The translations under genes were made by a program, and so were the position numbers. From Bordetella parapertussis (lineage in GTDB: Bacteria > Pseudomonadota > Gammaproteobacteria > Burkholderiales > SG8-41), in the NCBI GenBank assembly GCA_945863085.1, contig CAMBCD010000115.1, positions 1 to 8,045 on the forward strand: a stretch of DNA of 8,045 nt, given 5' to 3'. The notes beneath the pieces were generated by a model. It was not told the DNA's origin, did no database searches, and worked only from the letters and a program-made list of their open reading frames with translations. Below are positions 1 through 7,148 of the stretch, in pieces (the first letter of the stretch is position 1; each line of letters opens with the position of its first letter).

Positions 1-487
1 CGCGGATCATTTCCAGCGAGCAATAACGGCGACGTGAATTCTCCACCTGCATCTGCCGGCAGGCGTCGCGCGCCAGCGCGAGGTTCGCACCGGTGAGCCT
101 GAAATCCAGGTATTCCTGGAACAGGAAAGGCGCCAGCTCGGGTGCGCGCTGCAAGGGCACGTCCTCGAGATCCAGCGGATCGACATCGAGTTCCGGGCGC
201 AGGAAACGCAGGTTGAAGCTGATGACGTAAAACTTCGAACGCGGCGGATGCGGCACGCGGTGCACCCGGTACGGCAGCACAAAACTCAGACCGCCGGGCC
301 CCAGCGGACGCGTCGTCGCCGCAATGTGCTGCTCGGTGCGTCCCGCCAGGTTCAGCTGGATCTGGAAATATTCGTGGCGATGCGCCTCGGCGATGCGCGT
401 GACGCTGGTCTGGTCACGGATGCCGAAATCGGGGCCGGCTGCACGATCCGCGAGCGCGTAGGTCCTGATTGCGCGCGTCGTCGCCAT
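1..487 (-). CDS. AraC-type transcriptional regulator, N-terminal sensor part (partial, runs off the left edge)
   Basis: The frame is open from an ATG at 487-485 to the window edge, giving the first 162 residues. The stretch HRHEYFQIQLNLAGRTEQHI (about residues 37-56), followed by GPGGLSFVLPYRVHRVPHPP and then KFYVISFNL, is the pattern of the cupin-like AraC ligand-binding domain (AraC_binding family). In that family a beta barrel binds a small effector and a C-terminal pair of helix-turn-helix motifs binds DNA. The DNA-binding half would lie outside the window, so the AraC assignment rests on the sensor domain alone. The gene starts 16 bases after the tctC stop in the same direction with only a weak GGGG ahead of the ATG, which suggests cotranscription with the transporter and perhaps coupled translation. 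It may regulate the transporter operon (inference). It could instead control genes beyond the left edge. Confidence 0.72.
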   Translation of the reverse strand, partial: MATTRAIRTYALADRAAGPDFGIRDQTSVTRIAEAHRHEYFQIQLNLAGRTEQHIAATTRPLGPGGLSFVLPYRVHRVPHPPRSKFYVISFNLRFLRPELDVDPLDLEDVPLQRAPELAPFLFQEYLDFRLTGANLALARDACRQMQVENSRRRYCSLEMIR

Positions 488-503
488 GCCGGCCCCGCGG
501 AAC

Positions 504-1565
504 TTACTGAATATCCTTGACCGCGGCCTTGAGGATCGGTGCCAGATTGGCGCTGGACTTCGCCAGTTCCGCCACCCGCTTCTGCTGGATTGCACCTTCC
601 ATCGGCGCCACCGGCCGCTCGCCCTTTTTCGACTCGGCAAGCAGGTCGGGATCGCTCAATGCGGCAGTGACTGCGGCACGGAAGGCGGCAATGGCCTGCG
701 GATCCATGTTGGGCGGGCCAATGTAGCTGCGGTGCGTTTCCAGTATGGTCGCCATGGCCTGCACCGTGGCACGTTTACCGGCAGGTGCAAGGTTCGCGGC
801 AATCGGAATCTGCGGATAGTCCGGGGATGGCTGCGAGGTCACCATCAGGATCGGATTTTTATCGCCGGAGCGGATCGGTCCCTGCGATTCGCTCCAGCCG
901 GTGATATGGCCGTCGCCGTCGCCCTTGATCACCGCCAGCGCGGTATCGGCATTGCCCTCGTAGCCCGTCACCGCCTTGAGCTTGAACCCGAGCGCATCAG
1001 CCAGCACTGCCATGGTGTAGAAGTCCTCGTCCGTGCCCTGCGACGGATAGACAAAAGGCCGCTTCAGTTTCTGCACGTCCTGAATGGACTTGATGGCCGA
1101 CTTGCCGCCCACACTCAGCACCCGCGGCTCGCTGGTGACACGCCCCAGGTAATTGAATTTGACCGGATCAAAGGCCTGCGCACCGGCGCTGCCGGCGAGC
1201 GGCGCGAGAATCAGCGTCGACACGTTGCCGAAAAAAATCTCCAGGCCATTCGGCTTGGCGCGCCAGATGTAATTGGCAGCCTTCAGCCCGCCGCCACCCG
1301 GCATGTTGACGATACGCACCTCGCGCGCACCGCTGTGTTTCTGCAAATAGGGCTGCAGCAGTCGCGCATAACGCGTATGCCCCCCGGAGGCTCCCCCGGC
1401 GACATTGATGATGATGACCTTGTCCTTGTAATAACCGCCGCCGGCCTGAGCCCGTGCAAGGCCCGGCATGCTCATGACCACGGGGGCCAAGGCGCCTGCA
1501 AACACCAGTTTTCTGCGCGTTTTTTCGACTTCGTTTTCAACAGCGTTTTCGATTTTGTTTTTCAT
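504..1565 (-). CDS. tctC: Tripartite tricarboxylate transporter substrate-binding protein, TctC/Bug family
   Basis: The product is a 353-residue periplasmic solute receptor that would capture a carboxylate-like ligand and hand it to the TctA/TctB membrane complex. A signal peptide spans residues 1-39: a charged n-region, twin Arg at 17-18 (TRRKLV), a hydrophobic core at 20-36 and a likely cut after ARA39. The mature protein begins near GGGYYKDKVII, the usual opening of one Bug subgroup. It then has the Gly-rich ligand loop AGGASGGHTRYARLL (56-70) and the conserved loop NMPGGGGLKAANYI (87-100). The mature length of about 312 residues fits the family. The start is fixed by GGAGGAGG five bases upstream. 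The gene lies 24 bases after tctB and 16 bases before the AraC-type gene. The substrate cannot be deduced. The n-region is oddly long, acidic and built of four-residue repeats. Confidence 0.93.
   Translation of the reverse strand: MKNKIENAVENEVEKTRRKLVFAGALAPVVMSMPGLARAQAGGGYYKDKVIIINVAGGASGGHTRYARLLQPYLQKHSGAREVRIVNMPGGGGLKAANYIWRAKPNGLEIFFGNVSTLILAPLAGSAGAQAFDPVKFNYLGRVTSEPRVLSVGGKSAIKSIQDVQKLKRPFVYPSQGTDEDFYTMAVLADALGFKLKAVTGYEGNADTALAVIKGDGDGHITGWSESQGPIRSGDKNPILMVTSQPSPDYPQIPIAANLAPAGKRATVQAMATILETHRSYIGPPNMDPQAIAAFRAAVTAALSDPDLLAESKKGERPVAPMEGAIQQKRVAELAKSSANLAPILKAAVKDIQ
1515..1562 (-). repeat. Four imperfect 12-base tandem units in the tctC signal-peptide coding region
   Basis: Codons 2-17 of tctC divide into four 12-base units at 1562-1551, 1550-1539, 1538-1527 and 1526-1515, encoding KNKI, ENAV, ENEV and EKTR. 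Units 2 and 3 both begin GAAAACG and unit 4 begins GAAAAAACG. The stretch is A-rich, unlike the surrounding high-GC coding sequence. It lengthens the signal-peptide n-region without touching the hydrophobic core. Confidence 0.6.
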
Positions 1566-1570
1566 TGCAG

Positions 1571-1578
1571 CCTCCTCC
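1571..1578 (-). promoter_or_regulatory. Ribosome binding site of tctC
   Basis: GGAGGAGG on the minus strand, five bases before the ATG at 1565-1563. It is the strongest Shine-Dalgarno match in the operon, consistent with the binding protein being made in excess over the membrane subunits. Confidence 0.8.
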
Positions 1579-1589
1579 AGTATCAGATT

Positions 1590-2093
1590 TTATGGGAACA
1601 GCGGCGCCAGCAAGCCATGATACAACTGCATTTGCAGCGCCACCACGAACAACAGGTACAGCGAGGCAGTCAGCACCGCAGCGTAAACCAGGCTGAGCTG
1701 CCATGAACAATAACGCGTCACCATGAAATAACCCGCAGTAAAAAGGAACGCAGCCGGCATCACGCCCGTGGCAAAAGTCAGCGCCAGCAGTACGCCGATC
1801 ATGCCGTAAGCGATCGCTTCCCGCTGCCACAACAGTTTTTTCACGGTAGTCACCGGCACGTCGGCAACGGGAATATCAGGCGCCTGCACCGAGATCATGT
1901 CCATCTGCAGTTCCTCGGGCGATCCGAAGTTGTGCCAGGCCAGCTGGATCAGCGTCAGCATGATGCCGAAGACCGCCAGCGGCATCGGGATCATCCGAGC
2001 GCGCGGCCCGAAATCCTGGCACAGCACAATGACTCCGGCGAAAAATGCCAGCAGCAGGGCGGAGACCAGATTCTCCTGGGCATGGCGACTCAT
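1590..2093 (-). CDS. tctB: Tripartite tricarboxylate transporter small membrane subunit, TctB family
   Basis: This 167-residue integral membrane protein partners TctA in the inner membrane. Hydrophobic segments lie at about residues 9-25, 34-53, 94-125 (long, possibly two helices or a re-entrant part) and 134-153. A hydrophilic loop at about 54-93 separates the two halves, matching the usual four-helix TctB layout and length. Sequence conservation in this family is low, so the call rests on topology, size and position between tctA and tctC. I chose the ATG at 2093-2091, which overlaps the tctA stop as ATGA (2093-2090) and implies translational coupling. A longer frame from 2135 would add 14 hydrophilic residues (MAAQAGAGSRGNRA) and overlap tctA by 46 bases, which is less likely. 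Confidence 0.88.
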   Translation of the reverse strand: MSRHAQENLVSALLLAFFAGVIVLCQDFGPRARMIPMPLAVFGIMLTLIQLAWHNFGSPEELQMDMISVQAPDIPVADVPVTTVKKLLWQREAIAYGMIGVLLALTFATGVMPAAFLFTAGYFMVTRYCSWQLSLVYAAVLTASLYLLFVVALQMQLYHGLLAPLFP

Positions 2094-3592
2094 GGCACGG
2101 TTACCCCTGCTGCCAGCGCCCGCTTGCGCCGCCAACTGCGGATGAAGGGCAAGGCAGCAGTCACCACGACAAACACCAGCATCGCCAGCGCTATCGGCCG
2201 CTCCAGCAGGAAATCACGGCCATACAGCGTCAGCGAAATGTGCAGATTGCGCTCGATCATCACCGCCAGCACCATGCCGATGACGAAATTCGCGCGCGAA
2301 TAGCGGTACTTGTCCATCAGGTAGCCGACGACACCGAATACGGCCGCCACCACCACATCCTCGATGTGACCGCGCGTGGCGTAGGCGCCGACAAAACACA
2401 CTGACAGCACCACCGGCACCATCAGGTTGGCCTGCAGTGAGGGCAGGCGCGCCAGCCACGGCGTGATGCACAGGCCGATCAGCGTCACTGCGACGTTGGC
2501 GATGACAATGATCCACACCATGCTGAACACCAGATCCAGATTCTTGGTCAGCATGTCCGGCCCCGGCACCACGCCAAGGCCGATGAAGGCCACCAGCAGG
2601 ATCGCCATGCTTTCGCCACCGGGAATGCCAAAGGCCAGCGTCGGCATCAGGCCACCACCTTCGTTGGCGCCCATGGTCGCGTCCGGCGCAATGACACCCT
2701 CGACAGCGCCCTTGCCGAAACGCTCCGGCGTTTTTGAGGTCTGCACTGCCTGCGCATAGGCGGCGAGTCCGGCAACGCTGGCGCCGACACCCGGCAAAAC
2801 GCCGATCCATAACCCGAGCAGGCTGGAACGCACCACCAGCCACCAGTGCCTGAACGCGTCGCACACACCCTGCCATATGGTGCTCTCTTCCTTGACCAGC
2901 GAACGATCGACGATGGGTGTGCCCTTGATTGCGAGTTTCATCATCTCCGACACCGCGAACAGACCGATCATCGCCACCGGAAAGGAAATGCCGTCCATCA
3001 GGAATTCGCTGCCGAAGGTGAAGCGCGGCGTTGCGGTCACCACATCAAGCCCGATGAAGGCCACCAGCACACCGAGTAGGCTGGCAGTCAGGCCTTTCAT
3101 CAGCGAGCCTTCACTGAATGTGGCGATCACGGTCAACCCCCACAACGCCATCATCAGGTACTCGCTGGGGCCGAGCGCAAGGATCACCGGACGGATCAGC
3201 GGGATGCACAGCGCAAGAAATATCGCGCCGATGATGCCGCCCATCAATGCGCCGGTGGCGGAGGCCGCCAGCGCGCGTTTGGCCTGTCCCTGCTTGGTCA
3301 TTGGATAACCGTCGAAACACAGCGCGAGGCCCTTGGCCGAGCCGGGCACACTGAACAGGATGCTGGTGACCGAATCGCCCCAGATGGTCGCGATATGTGC
3401 CCCGAGCAGTAGCGCCAGCGTGGCAGCGGTTTCAAAACCATAGGTGAATGGCAGCAGCAGCGCCATCGCCACCACGCCGCCGAGGCCCGGCAGGATGCCG
3501 ATGACCAGTCCATAGACCACGCCGATCAGCATGAACAGCAGAGCCTGCGGCGTCAGCAATGCCGTCAGGCCGGCGATGATGGCTTCAATCAT
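2090..3592 (-). CDS. tctA: Tripartite tricarboxylate transporter large membrane subunit, TctA family
   Basis: The 500-residue polytopic inner-membrane protein forms the translocation path of the TTT transporter, driven by ion gradients in studied family members. The two internal halves each carry the hallmark loops: GILPGLGG (32-39) with GDSVTSILFSVPGSAKG (72-88), and GVLPGVGAS (264-272) with APDATMGANEGGGLMPTLAF (302-321) followed by GIPGGES (322-328). About a dozen hydrophobic segments are visible between residues 4 and 482, and the tail is basic (RSWRRKR). The length equals the family norm of about 500. The start at 3592-3590 gives MIEAIIAGLTALL, with AGGA seven bases upstream. The frame stays open to 3820, but that extension is hydrophilic, Cys/Arg-rich and unlike TctA. 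The stop overlaps the tctB start by four bases. Confidence 0.95.
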   Translation of the reverse strand: MIEAIIAGLTALLTPQALLFMLIGVVYGLVIGILPGLGGVVAMALLLPFTYGFETAATLALLLGAHIATIWGDSVTSILFSVPGSAKGLALCFDGYPMTKQGQAKRALAASATGALMGGIIGAIFLALCIPLIRPVILALGPSEYLMMALWGLTVIATFSEGSLMKGLTASLLGVLVAFIGLDVVTATPRFTFGSEFLMDGISFPVAMIGLFAVSEMMKLAIKGTPIVDRSLVKEESTIWQGVCDAFRHWWLVVRSSLLGLWIGVLPGVGASVAGLAAYAQAVQTSKTPERFGKGAVEGVIAPDATMGANEGGGLMPTLAFGIPGGESMAILLVAFIGLGVVPGPDMLTKNLDLVFSMVWIIVIANVAVTLIGLCITPWLARLPSLQANLMVPVVLSVCFVGAYATRGHIEDVVVAAVFGVVGYLMDKYRYSRANFVIGMVLAVMIERNLHISLTLYGRDFLLERPIALAMLVFVVVTAALPFIRSWRRKRALAAGVTVP

Positions 3593-3650
3593 GACGGTAT
3601 CCTGCCGTATCGTCGCCCGACATCGATACACCGCTCGTGAACGGAAACAA
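3585..3650 (-). CDS. Possible 21-residue leader ORF upstream of and overlapping tctA
   Basis: A TTG codon at 3650-3648 sits five bases after a near-perfect Shine-Dalgarno, AGGAGGAG (3663-3656). The frame runs 21 codons (begins FPFTSGVS after the start, ends GYRHD) and stops with TGA at 3587-3585, eight bases overlapping the tctA start. That strong site serves no start in the tctA frame. The arrangement would couple leader translation to tctA initiation. No conserved peptide family is recognised; there is no run of one regulatory amino acid as in classical attenuators. It may be a chance reading frame. Confidence 0.3.
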   Translation of the reverse strand: MFPFTSGVSMSGDDTAGYRHD

Positions 3651-3822
3651 TTCGACTCCTCCTGTTGCTGTAGTTGCAGCGCCGCATTATTTCTGCAGTT
3701 CTTCCGCAACCGTGGCGCGACTTTACAGCAATATATGCCGGCACGACTACCGCAACGTGGGTGGGCCAGCTCAAAAAGTAAGATAGAATTTCGCCAACTG
3801 ATGCTATGGGTGCTGCCCACGC
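3593..3822. promoter_or_regulatory. Divergent control region between tctA and the STAND/BTAD regulator gene
   Basis: These 230 bases separate two genes transcribed away from each other, so they should hold both promoters and operators. The part at 3721-3790 is more AT-rich than its surroundings. On the plus strand CCGCAACCGTGG (3704-3715) recurs as CCGCAACGTGG (3750-3760), 46 bases apart with a one-base indel. An imperfect inverted repeat GCTGTA-GT-TGCAGC lies at about 3667-3680. For tctA I could not find a convincing -35/-10 pair; TATATT on the minus strand near 3731-3736 is a candidate -10. Operator roles for these repeats are inference. Confidence 0.55.
3784..3789 (+). promoter_or_regulatory. 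Candidate -10 element for the STAND/BTAD regulator gene
   Basis: TAGAAT matches the sigma-70 -10 consensus at five of six bases and lies 33 bases before the ATG at 3823. No good -35 hexamer is found about 17 bases upstream, so the promoter would be weak or activator-dependent. The ATG itself lacks a clear Shine-Dalgarno; GGGTG at 3808-3812 is the nearest purine-rich run. Confidence 0.25.
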
Positions 3823-6800
3823 ATGGCCACGCAACCGGTATCCCTCGCCAAAACCACGAGACCCAGTCTCGCTGGCATCATTCCGCGTGATCGCCTGTTT
3901 CGCCTGCTTGATCAGACGCGCGGCGACTCCATAATCTGGGTCACCGGCCCCCCGGGTTGCGGCAAAACCACGGTCGCCGCCAGCTATCTCGAACACGCCA
4001 GGCTCCCGTCCATCTGGTATCAACTGGATGAGAGCGACGCCGACGTCGCGTCGTTCTTCTACTACCTGGATCTGGCCACCGCACGCCATGCCAGGCGCAA
4101 AACTTCGCGGCTGCCGCAACTGGCGCCCGAATACCACGCCGGGTTGCCGACGTTCGCACGGCGGTATTTCCAGGCCCTCTATCAGCGACTCGGAGAGCAG
4201 TTCGCACTGATCTTCGACGGTTACCACGAGGTGCCGCCGCAATCCGCGTTCCATGAAGTCATGCGCATCGGGCTGGGCGAGTTGCCGGTGGGCGGCGGGC
4301 TGTCCATCATCAGCCGCAGCGAGCCGCCGGCACAGATGGCAAGACTGCGCGCCAACCGGGCGATGAAAGTCATCGGCTGGCCTGAACTGAGACTGACACG
4401 CGAGGAATCCGACGCCATCGTCGCGCAGCGGGGACTCGGTCTTGCGACCGGGGCTCTGGCAGACCTCTACGAAAAAACCCAGGGCTGGGCTGCCGGCCTG
4501 ATCCTGATGATGGATCAGGCGCCCAGTTCGCACCCGCTCGCCGCACCGGCAGACCTGTCAACGCCGGGACTGGTGTTCGACTACCTGGCCGGCGAGATTT
4601 TCCAGAAAACCGGCACGCGCACCCGCGACCTGATGCTCGCCACGGCATACCTCCCGCAGATGACCGCGAGCATGGTTGAGAGCCTGACCGGCAACGCCGA
4701 CAGCGGTGCGATGCTCGCGGAGCTGTACCACAACAACCAGTTCGTCGCACTCAAACAGGCGCAGCCACAGGTTGTCTATCAATACCACCCGCTGATGCGC
4801 GAATTCCTGCTCACCCGCGTCAACGAGTCGTTTAACAAGGAACGCCGCGCCCGGCTCCGTCGCGACTCAGCCGAAGTATTGGTGGCCGCCGGTCAGCCTG
4901 CGGAAGCCATCACCCTGCTGCGCGAAAACAGCGACTGGCAGCGTATCGTTGCAATCATCGAGGCGCACGCAGCCGTCATGCTCGACCGCGGCATGGGTGA
5001 AACCGTGGCGCAATGGGTGTACGCACTGCCCAGTGAAACTCAACAACAGCATCCCTGGGTGCTCTACTGGCTGGCGCTGAGCCGGGTGTCGATCTCGCCG
5101 CGCGAAGCCCGGCTGCTCTACGAACAGGCCCATGCGCTGTTTCGCCAGCAGGCTGCTCCCGATCCGCGCGGCCTGCTGTTGACCGGCGCAGGCGCAATGG
5201 ACGCGGTGCTCTACGAGCTCGACGACTTTGCATTGCTTGACCGCTGGATCACCGACACCGACGCCCTGTTGCGCGAGCATCACGGCGCTCTCGACGCGGG
5301 CCTGGAAGCGCGCGTCGCGAGCAGCCTTTCCGCCTCGATGATCGTGCGGCAGCCGCAGCATCCGGACCTCGAGTACTGGGTTGAACGGGCTTACGCCGCC
5401 TCTCTCAGCCAACCCGACCTGAACCTGCGCATGCATGTGGAAACACGTGTGGCCCTCAGCATTGCATGGGCGGGCCATTATCCCAAGGCGCAGCAAGTCA
5501 TCAAGGGACTACAACCGGTGCTCGCGCAGCATGACGCCTCGCTATTCGCACTCGGCATGCTCAAACTGACCGAGGCCAGTTATTACATGTTGACCGCGCA
5601 GACTGCGGATTGCCTGCGCGCCGTTCATGATGGTCTCGAAATCGAACGCGGCACCGGTGCGCATGTGATGACCCATCAGCTGCTGGCTTACGGCGCCGGT
5701 GGCGCACTCGCGGACGGCGACCTCGATATCGCAGCGCGCATGCTCGCTGAATCCACCGCACTGGCCGGCCCGCGGGCGCGCTTTGACGCCTGCCTGCACC
5801 ACCTGTTCGCCACCTGGCTCGCACTGCTCAGACGCGACAGCACCACGGCGTTTCAACAGCAGCGGCTGGCGCTGACGGCAGCGATCGAACTCGGCAGCCC
5901 GCATTTCGAAGCGTTGTGCCGCATGGCTGCGGCCCATGTACTCCATGAAGCAGGCGACCTTCGCAGCGCGCTTGCACACTTCCAGCGGGTGTACGACACT
6001 GCCCGCAACATCCCCAACCACCTGCTCGATTTCACCGGCCTGATGATGTACGCCCATGTCGCCCTCGAAAGCGGCAAGCGGCCCCGATCCGGATTGCGTG
6101 CGCTCAAGCTGGCTCTCGAAATCGCCAAGCCGCGCAACTATCTGAGCTTTCTGCTGTGGCGCCCGGACATGCTGGCGAAACTGTGCAGCCATGCCCTGGA
6201 GGCGGGCATCGAGCGCGAGTTCGTGTCAAATATCATCCATAGTCGCAAGCTGCTGCTGGATGCCGCTGACTCCGCCATCGCAGACTGGCCCTGGCCTTAC
6301 CGGGTGCGCACGCTGGGCCAGTTCCGGTTGCTGCGCAATGACCAGCCGGTTACCTTCAGCGGCAAGGCCCAGCGCCGGCCACTGGACCTGCTGCGCGTGC
6401 TGATTGCCAGCGGCGCGCGCGAGGTGCCCGTCGAACGCATCACCGAAGCCTTGTGGCCGCGCATCGACGGCGACTCGGCGCACCGCTCGTTCACAACAAC
6501 GCTGCACCGTCTGCGCAAGCTGCTGGGCGATGATCGTGCGCTGCATCTCTCCGAAGGCAAGCTGTCGCTTGACGGGCGCCTCGTCTGGACAGACGCATGG
6601 GCGTTCGAGCAGACCACAGCCCGCATCGAGGCGCTCCTGCGAAGGTCGCGCGAAAGCATAGCCCAGGAAGAACTGGACGGCTTGTGCGAGCGCATGACGG
6701 GACTCTACGCCGGTCCTTTTCTCAGCAACGAACCGGACGAGCCATGGATGTTCGCGGCACGTGAACGACTCCGCCATCGCCTGACCCGCGCACTGCACGA

Positions 6801-7083
6801 GGCATGCCGCTATGCGCAGCAAGCCGGTACGCTGGATCGCGCCGTCAGCTGGCTGGAACGGGTCATCGAGGTCGACGGCGTTGCCGAGGGACTGTACCGC
6901 CAGCTGATGACCTGCTACGCGCAACTCGGCCGTCGTGCCGACATCGCCGAAACCTATGATCGCTGCCGCAAAACATTCGTGGCAACGCTGCACAGCGAAC
7001 CTTCGGCGGAAACCCGTGCTCATTATGAGAAGCTGCTCGAGTCTGCTTCAATGCAGCCAGAACAAAATAACCGATTGTTTTAA
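3823..7083 (+). CDS. Large transcriptional regulator: MalT-like STAND ATPase, helical repeats, C-terminal winged helix and BTAD domain
   Basis: The product has 1086 residues. Residues about 15-230 form a MalT-type NTPase: Walker A GPPGCGKT (42-49), Walker B FALIFDGYHE (127-136, D132), sensor-like ISRSEPP (163-169) and TQGWAAGL (219-226). YHPLMREFL (321-329) is the MalT-family motif closing the next helical domain. Residues about 350-815 are helical, TPR-like repeats and probably sense a ligand. A winged helix of the OmpR/SARP kind spans about 827-922 (RVRTLGQFRLL, then EALWPRIDGDSAHRSF and LHRLRKLLGDD). A BTAD domain follows to about 1072. MalT proper ends in a LuxR-type HTH instead. Members act as ATP- and ligand-gated activators. 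A stop at 3799-3801 bars upstream starts. The Walker B motif has Gly133 where many members have a second acidic residue. Divergence from tctA suggests it controls the transporter (inference). Confidence 0.9.
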   Translation: MATQPVSLAKTTRPSLAGIIPRDRLFRLLDQTRGDSIIWVTGPPGCGKTTVAASYLEHARLPSIWYQLDESDADVASFFYYLDLATARHARRKTSRLPQLAPEYHAGLPTFARRYFQALYQRLGEQFALIFDGYHEVPPQSAFHEVMRIGLGELPVGGGLSIISRSEPPAQMARLRANRAMKVIGWPELRLTREESDAIVAQRGLGLATGALADLYEKTQGWAAGLILMMDQAPSSHPLAAPADLSTPGLVFDYLAGEIFQKTGTRTRDLMLATAYLPQMTASMVESLTGNADSGAMLAELYHNNQFVALKQAQPQVVYQYHPLMREFLLTRVNESFNKERRARLRRDSAEVLVAAGQPAEAITLLRENSDWQRIVAIIEAHAAVMLDRGMGETVAQWVYALPSETQQQHPWVLYWLALSRVSISPREARLLYEQAHALFRQQAAPDPRGLLLTGAGAMDAVLYELDDFALLDRWITDTDALLREHHGALDAGLEARVASSLSASMIVRQPQHPDLEYWVERAYAASLSQPDLNLRMHVETRVALSIAWAGHYPKAQQVIKGLQPVLAQHDASLFALGMLKLTEASYYMLTAQTADCLRAVHDGLEIERGTGAHVMTHQLLAYGAGGALADGDLDIAARMLAESTALAGPRARFDACLHHLFATWLALLRRDSTTAFQQQRLALTAAIELGSPHFEALCRMAAAHVLHEAGDLRSALAHFQRVYDTARNIPNHLLDFTGLMMYAHVALESGKRPRSGLRALKLALEIAKPRNYLSFLLWRPDMLAKLCSHALEAGIEREFVSNIIHSRKLLLDAADSAIADWPWPYRVRTLGQFRLLRNDQPVTFSGKAQRRPLDLLRVLIASGAREVPVERITEALWPRIDGDSAHRSFTTTLHRLRKLLGDDRALHLSEGKLSLDGRLVWTDAWAFEQTTARIEALLRRSRESIAQEELDGLCERMTGLYAGPFLSNEPDEPWMFAARERLRHRLTRALHEACRYAQQAGTLDRAVSWLERVIEVDGVAEGLYRQLMTCYAQLGRRADIAETYDRCRKTFVATLHSEPSAETRAHYEKLLESASMQPEQNNRLF

Positions 7084-7098
7084 TTGGTATTTTTATCA

Positions 7099-7125
7099 GT
7101 AAGTCATAGGTAAGCCAGCGGTAAG
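7099..7125 (+). repeat. Three GTAAG direct repeats at an exact 11-base period
   Basis: GTAAG occurs at 7099-7103, 7110-7114 and 7121-7125, each copy starting 11 bases after the last. The second and third extend to identical GGTAAGC heptamers; the first reads AGTAAGT. Direct repeats with this period place the copies on one face of the helix, and they are the known site type for OmpR/PhoB and SARP winged-helix regulators. The gene ending 16 bases upstream encodes such a regulator. A clear -10 box at the expected distance downstream is missing, so an operator role is a hypothesis. Confidence 0.5.
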
Positions 7126-7148
7126 CGATCCGCTACCGCCGCGGATCG
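7126..7148 (+). terminator. Perfect 8-bp stem-loop after the regulator gene, possible terminator without a T-tract
   Basis: CGATCCGC (7126-7133) and GCGGATCG (7141-7148) are exact reverse complements around a 7-base loop TACCGCC. The stem is GC-rich and lies 43 bases past the stop at 7083. No run of T follows, so it is not a standard intrinsic terminator. It could pause or protect the transcript, or be a DNA-level inverted repeat next to the GTAAG repeats. An alternative bulged hairpin pairs GCGGTAAGC (7118-7126) with GCTACCGC (7132-7139). Confidence 0.35.

Noticed and set aside
486..1706. A 406-codon open frame on the plus strand
   Set aside because: It lies antisense to tctC and part of tctB, whose families are clear. 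Its Arg/His-rich translation resembles no protein, and long antisense frames are common in high-GC coding DNA.
3597..3611. GATAC repeated at a 10-base period just upstream of the tctA start on the minus strand
   Set aside because: Only two five-base copies are present and one includes part of the tctA ribosome site; this is well within chance.
3593..3820. An N-terminal extension of TctA by 76 residues
   Set aside because: The frame is open, but the extra residues are hydrophilic and Cys/Arg-rich, the family starts at the chosen Met, and the extension would use up the only promoter region.
4219..4221. Walker B of the large regulator reading Asp-Gly instead of Asp-Asp, as a sign of a dead ATPase
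   Set aside because: The first Asp (D132), the Walker A lysine and the ISRSEPP motif are all kept, and the second position varies within this subfamily as I know it.
3589..4533. A 314-codon open frame on the minus strand, across the divergent region and the start of the large regulator gene
   Set aside because: It overlaps the Walker A and Walker B coding region of a well-supported gene, and its translation shows no domain pattern.
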